Source: Gemmatimonadota bacterium
GTDB lineage: Bacteria > Gemmatimonadota > Gemmatimonadetes > Longimicrobiales > RSA9
Assembly: GCA_016207445.1 (NCBI GenBank)
Contig: JACQPS010000260.1
Coordinates: 1 to 8,161, forward strand
Reading direction: 5' to 3'
Length of the DNA: 8,161 bases
Shown: positions 5,550 through 8,161 of the stretch, one piece after another
Layout: every line of letters begins with the position of its first letter
How positions within the stretch are numbered: the stretch's first letter is position 1
Program-made: the position numbers and the translations under genes
The notes under the pieces: generated by a model
What the model saw: the letters and a program-made list of their open reading frames with translations, nothing else
What the model was told of the DNA's origin: nothing
The model's database searches: none

Positions 5550-6314
5550 TTACTTCACCTCGACCGCCGCCCCGCGCCCCACCCCCAGCCGCTCCGCCGC
5601 GCTACCGTCCCGCACCGAGATCTCGAGCAATCCCGCCGAGCCGACCAGCGCGAGCGCCTCACCCGGTACGACGTCCGAGTAGGTCCGCCGCACGGCCCCC
5701 ACGGTGTCCTGCCCCACGCGGACGGCCGCGCCGCCCGCACACCACTCCCCGGGGATGTTCGTGATCAGGTTGCCGAAGCGGTCGACGTGCACGACCTCGC
5801 CGTGGATGGAGTCGGCTTCCCGCGATGGCGGCGGCACCTGAAAAAGCAGGGGATCCCTCACTGCCGGGCCGAGGTCGGCGACCGGCAGGCCGCGGGCGAG
5901 GTGGGCGGCAGCCGGCGCGAAGACGTCGCGGCCATGGAAGGTGGCCGAGACGGGCTCCCGCAGGTGGCGGCGGTCCTCGATCGAGACGAGCGCGGCCGGC
6001 GGCGCCTCGTCGAAGACGCGCGTGAGCACGCCGTTGTCCGGCGCGAGCAGCAGGCGCCCATCGCAGCTCGCGGCGAGCGCGCGCCGCTCGCTCCCCACGC
6101 CGGGGTCCACGACGGCCACATGCACCGTTCCCGCCGGGTAGAGCCGCCAGTAGCGGGCGAGGGTCCAGGCCGCGGCGCGCACGTCGCCCGGCGGGAGGTC
6201 GTGGGCGACGTCGTCCACGACCGCTTCCGGCGCGATGGACGCGATCACGCCTTTCATCGCGCCGACGTAGCCGTCAGCCGTGCCGAAGTCGGTGAGCAGG
6301 GTGATCCGGGTCAC
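5550..6314 (-). CDS. SAM hydroxide adenosyltransferase (DUF62 family)
   Basis: A 254-residue enzyme of the fluorinase/chlorinase-related DUF62 family, whose ordinary members hydrolyse SAM to adenosine and methionine with an activated water. Family motifs are all present: LLTDFGTADGYVGAMKGVI (6-24), VVDPGVGSERR (68-78), PDNGVLT (92-98), TFHGRDVFAPAAAHLA (125-140) and DRFGNLITNI (178-187). Asp70, Arg77 and His127 correspond in spacing to the Asp-Arg-His triad of the characterised archaeal hydroxide enzymes, which favours hydrolase over halogenase activity. The length equals the family norm. The start is GTG at 6312-6314, sharing four bases (GTGA) with the upstream stop, so it is translationally coupled to the 68-residue ORF and mrp. 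Adenosine release from SAM may serve SAM turnover near Fe-S or radical-SAM chemistry, but that link is inference from the operon. It converges on the osmC-like gene across a repeat hairpin. Confidence 0.9.
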   Translation of the reverse strand: MTRITLLTDFGTADGYVGAMKGVIASIAPEAVVDDVAHDLPPGDVRAAAWTLARYWRLYPAGTVHVAVVDPGVGSERRALAASCDGRLLLAPDNGVLTRVFDEAPPAALVSIEDRRHLREPVSATFHGRDVFAPAAAHLARGLPVADLGPAVRDPLLFQVPPPSREADSIHGEVVHVDRFGNLITNIPGEWCAGGAAVRVGQDTVGAVRRTYSDVVPGEALALVGSAGLLEISVRDGSAAERLGVGRGAAVEVK

Positions 6315-6517
6315 GCTCCCTCACGCCAGGCGATCGCCTCGAGGACGGCGTCCAGCACCCGCACGAGGTCGGGCCCGGCAGCCGCCGACACGGACTCGCC
6401 GCCCCGGCGCGGCACATCCACGCCCAGGCGGCGAAAGACGGCGAGGGTCTCGGGGTAGTCGCGCACGACCACGTGCAGCGGCAGGGCCGCCAGCCGATCG
6501 CGCGTGGGCAGGCTCAC
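6311..6517 (-). CDS. Small protein with a ScdA_N/DUF1858-like helix pattern but no cysteines
   Basis: A 68-residue ORF from GTG 6515-6517, which overlaps the mrp stop by four bases (GTGA), to a TGA that in turn overlaps the next gene's GTG by four bases. This double coupling and the GC-rich codon use support a real gene. Residues 13-38 (PLHVVVRDYPETLAVFRRLGVD, then VPRR) resemble the short helical domain of ScdA_N (DUF542) and DUF1858 proteins, where the pattern is 'v.dyPet..vF.r.GiD' followed by a Cys-Cys or Cys-x-x-Cys. Here the position of the cysteines is taken by VPRRGG, so metal binding there is unlikely. The C-terminal 20 residues form a predicted amphipathic helix (DLVRVLDAVLEAIAW). 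A longer reading to 6745 is in a frame antisense-free but overlapping mrp and has no family similarity. The similarity is from memory and moderate; function is unknown, though linkage to mrp suggests an Fe-S or redox role. Confidence 0.65.
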   Translation of the reverse strand: MSLPTRDRLAALPLHVVVRDYPETLAVFRRLGVDVPRRGGESVSAAAGPDLVRVLDAVLEAIAWREGA

Positions 6518-7626
6518 GCGCGCGCGCCCACCGTCCCCTCCAGCGCGCCCGCCAGCCGCTCGCCGATATCGCGGAACGCGTGGCCTGCGGGCGAGTCGGC
6601 GGCGTGCAGCGCGGTGGGCCGGCCGCTGTCGCCCGCCTCGCGCACCCGCGGGTCGAGCGGGATCGCGCCCAGGAACGGCACACCCATCTCCTCGGCCAGG
6701 CGCCGTCCGCCGCCGCGGCCGAAGATGTCGACCTGCTCGCCGCAATGCGGGCAGGCGAAGCCGCTCATGTTCTCGATCACACCCAGGATCTTCGTGCGCA
6801 CCCGCTCGAACATGCGGATCGCGCGGCGCACATCGCTGGTCGAGACCTCCTGCGGCGTGGTCACCATGACCGCGCCCGCGAGGTCGATGGTCTGCACGAG
6901 AGAGAGCTGCGCATCGCCGGTGCCGGGCGGCATGTCCACCACCAGGTAGTCCAGCTCACCCCAGGCGACCTGCTCCAGGAACTGGCGCAGGATGCCCGAG
7001 ATGAGCGGCCCGCGCATGATGGCGGGCTGCTCCTCATCCAGCAGGAAGCCGAGGCTCATGAGCCGGACGCCCTGCGCCTCGAGCGGGACGATCTTCTCCG
7101 CGCCTCGTGCACCCGTCACGCCCGGCCGCCGCCGCTCCCCGAACATGAGCGGGATATCGGGCCCGTAGATGTCCGCGTCCAGCAGCCCGATCCGCCGGCC
7201 GCTCACGGCCAGCGCGGCGGCGATGTTGGCGGCCACCGTGGACTTGCCCACGCCTCCCTTGCCGGAGCTCACGGCGAACACGTGCGCCACGCCCGGAATC
7301 GGATTCGCACCCGGCGTCGGCGCCGGGACCGAGTGCGGCTGGAGCCGCCGCTGCGGCCGCGACGTGGTCGTCGGCGCCTGCGGCAGCTTCACGTCGATTT
7401 TCGCGCGCGTCACGCCCTCGACCGCCTCGACCGCCGCGCGCGCCTCGCGCACCAGCGTGCCCGCGTCCTCCGGCCGCAAGGTGAACTGGAAGCGCACCTG
7501 GCCCTCCGCGTCCACCTCCAGATCTTTCACCTGCCCCGAGGCGACGACATCTTGGGCGTCGCTGCGCCTCACGCCCATGAGTGCGGCCGTCACCCGCCGG
7601 AGCAGCTCCTCTCGATTCACCGCCAT
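6514..7626 (-). CDS. mrp: Mrp/ApbC/NBP35 family Fe-S cluster carrier ATPase
   Basis: A 370-residue P-loop ATPase that binds and delivers iron-sulfur clusters in the cytoplasm. The N-terminal DUF59 (MIP18-like) domain covers about 4-82. A Pro/Thr/Gln linker follows (82-110). The ATPase domain has the deviant Walker A SGKGGVGKST (121-130), LLDADIYGPDIPLMFG (148-163), the Walker B/switch DMPPGTGDAQL (231-241) and VTTPQEVSTSD (255-265). The cluster-binding pair Cys292-x2-Cys295 (CPHC) follows MSGF, as in the family. The reading frame extends to 7791, but ATG 7626 is chosen because it starts directly before the DUF59 helix and has GAGG a few bases upstream, while the extension is low-complexity. 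It lies 74 bases after nfu, with a hairpin between, and its stop overlaps the next gene by four bases. The nfu-mrp pairing fits a cluster scaffold-and-transfer unit. Confidence 0.95.
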   Translation of the reverse strand: MAVNREELLRRVTAALMGVRRSDAQDVVASGQVKDLEVDAEGQVRFQFTLRPEDAGTLVREARAAVEAVEGVTRAKIDVKLPQAPTTTSRPQRRLQPHSVPAPTPGANPIPGVAHVFAVSSGKGGVGKSTVAANIAAALAVSGRRIGLLDADIYGPDIPLMFGERRRPGVTGARGAEKIVPLEAQGVRLMSLGFLLDEEQPAIMRGPLISGILRQFLEQVAWGELDYLVVDMPPGTGDAQLSLVQTIDLAGAVMVTTPQEVSTSDVRRAIRMFERVRTKILGVIENMSGFACPHCGEQVDIFGRGGGRRLAEEMGVPFLGAIPLDPRVREAGDSGRPTALHAADSPAGHAFRDIGERLAGALEGTVGARA

Positions 7627-7647
7627 GCGACCTCGCGTTCTATGCAA

Positions 7648-7677
7648 ACGGCCGGCACCCCGGGGGGCGCCGGCCGT
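7648..7677 (-). promoter_or_regulatory. Hairpin between nfu and mrp, fully paired only in the minus-strand RNA
   Basis: Arms of 12 bases, 7648-7659 and 7666-7677, flank a 6-base loop. On the plus strand there is one A-C mismatch, but in the minus-strand transcript the same position is G-U, so the stem ACGGCCGGCGCC/GGTGCCGGCCGT is fully paired. It is followed by TTGC and not a long U-run, so it is more likely a partial terminator or processing/stability stem than a complete terminator. Confidence 0.5.
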
Positions 7678-7700
7678 CCCAGGGAATTCCCCCGCGCGCC

Positions 7701-7931
7701 TCAGTGCGCCTGGACCTCCCGAACCTGCGGCACCGCCAGCATGACCCGTCGCTCGATGCCCTGCTTCAGCGTCACCGTGGAGATCGGACACGACTCGCAG
7801 ACGCCGACCAGCCGCAGCTGAACCACGCCGCTGACCTCGTCGAAGTCGATGAACTCGACGTCACCGCCGTCCAGCCGGAGGGCGGGGCGGATCTCGCCCA
7901 GCACCTCCTCGATTTTTTCCCGCGGCGTCAT
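7701..7931 (-). CDS. NFU-type iron-sulfur scaffold protein (NifU C-terminal domain)
   Basis: A 76-residue single-domain NFU protein that binds a labile Fe-S cluster at the interface of a dimer and passes it to target proteins. The signature is IRPALRLDGGDVEFIDFDE (14-32), then the cluster-binding CESC (Cys45 and Cys48), followed by PISTVTLKQGIER (49-61) and a final VPQVREV (68-74). The frame is open upstream to GTG 8135. ATG 7964 would add 11 residues, whose codons (GCA, AGG, CAA, GGA, GTT) are unlike the GC-ending codons used in the rest of the gene, and no ribosome site precedes it. ATG 7931 has a GGGGAG at 11 bases, long but present, and starts right at the domain, so it is preferred. The further upstream reading is a 15-base tandem repeat and is treated as non-coding. 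Mrp is the next gene, on the same strand. Confidence 0.9.
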   Translation of the reverse strand: MTPREKIEEVLGEIRPALRLDGGDVEFIDFDEVSGVVQLRLVGVCESCPISTVTLKQGIERRVMLAVPQVREVQAH

Positions 7932-8014
7932 AACGGGCCCGTCTCCCCGGGGTTGCCTTGCCATTTTCGGCGAATCTACCGGGTCGGGATACCCCACGTC
8001 AACGCAGGGGTTTC
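7932..8014. other. Leader region between nfu and the tandem array
   Basis: This stretch should hold the nfu 5' leader. It contains the weak GGGGAG ribosome site (7943-7948, minus strand) and the alternative ATG 7964. I see no convincing promoter boxes, terminator or riboswitch-like fold. Confidence 0.4.
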
Positions 8015-8119
8015 GCCGTTCGTCGTACCGCCGTTCGTGGTACCGCCTTTCGTGGTACCGCCTTTCGTGGTACCGCCTTTCGTGGTACCGCCTTTCGTGG
8101 TACCGCCTTTCGTGGTACC
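8015..8119. repeat. Tandem array of seven 15-base units upstream of nfu
   Basis: Seven head-to-tail units of GCCTTTCGTGGTACC cover 105 bases. Units 3-7 (8045-8119) are identical; unit 2 (8030-8044) has one change (GCCGTTCGTGGTACC) and unit 1 (8015-8029) two (GCCGTTCGTCGTACC). Each full unit carries the palindrome GGTACC. There is no spacer between units, so it is a minisatellite and not a CRISPR. On the minus strand it reads as a YHERR pentapeptide repeat in frame with nfu, because 15 is a multiple of 3. Confidence 0.95.
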
Positions 8120-8161
8120 GAATTTCAGAAGTCACAGCCGTTCGGCAATGGACTTCATCTG

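Noticed and set aside
7627..7791. Extension of Mrp to an upstream start at 7791
   Set aside because: The extra 55 residues overlap the nfu coding region in another frame, cross the hairpin and lack similarity to Mrp.
6280..7821. Long plus-strand open frame of 513 residues
   Set aside because: Entirely antisense to mrp and its neighbours, whose motifs are unmistakable; its own product is low-complexity Arg/His/Ala.
8015..8119. CRISPR array
   Set aside because: The 15-base units are directly adjacent, with no unique spacers, and no cas gene is nearby.
7965..8135. N-terminal YHERR-repeat extension of NFU starting at GTG 8135
   Set aside because: NFU proteins normally begin at the domain, the codons between the array and the domain are unlike the gene's own, and the start lacks a ribosome site. 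Kept only as an open possibility in the findings.

Overview
This is a very GC-rich bacterial window with no RNA genes, no insertion sequence and no CRISPR array that I can support. The gene content (menaquinone-type MenG methyltransferase, many ECF-sigma style membrane proteins, Mrp and NFU iron-sulfur factors) suggests a soil or sediment type bacterium that respires with menaquinone. Gemmatimonadota is my best guess from the overall feel of the proteins; this is inference, not shown by a marker gene.

Layout. (1) 3-434, plus strand: the C-terminal end of an alpha-amylase family glycosidase, running in from the left edge. (2) 409-1173, minus strand: menG/ubiE, convergent with the amylase and overlapping its 3' end. 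(3) 1174-1388: a gene-free divergent gap. (4) 1389-5473, plus strand: a compact six-gene run of ECF sigma factor, zinc-finger anti-sigma factor, a multi-pass membrane protein with a periplasmic coiled coil, a secreted toast-rack-like beta protein, a 76-residue membrane protein and an OsmC-like thiol protein. The spacing is tight (gaps of 31, 59 and 9 bases, overlaps of 20 and 8), so this looks like one operon, plausibly an envelope-stress regulon in which the sigma/anti-sigma pair controls its own neighbours. (5) 7931-5550, minus strand: nfu, mrp, a 68-residue ORF and a DUF62 SAM hydroxide adenosyltransferase. The last three are joined by two GTGA start/stop overlaps, so they are translationally coupled. 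Nfu and Mrp both carry or scaffold Fe-S clusters. (6) 7932-8161: a gene-free end containing seven tandem copies of a 15-base unit; the last 42 bases hold nothing I recognise.

The most unusual signal is a family of G-rich heptad repeats (GGGGTCA and variants). It occurs in frame inside the amylase gene and at both convergent gene junctions in the window. At the junctions it is arranged as an inverted repeat that can fold into a hairpin, it supplies or abuts the stop codons of the flanking genes, and its G-tracts fit the G-quadruplex pattern on the sense strand of the transcripts. The same repeat encodes a repeat-derived tail on MenG and a repeat-derived loop in the amylase. Other points worth a look are the 15-base tandem array upstream of nfu, the cysteine-less small protein between mrp and the DUF62 gene, and the sigma/toast-rack operon.
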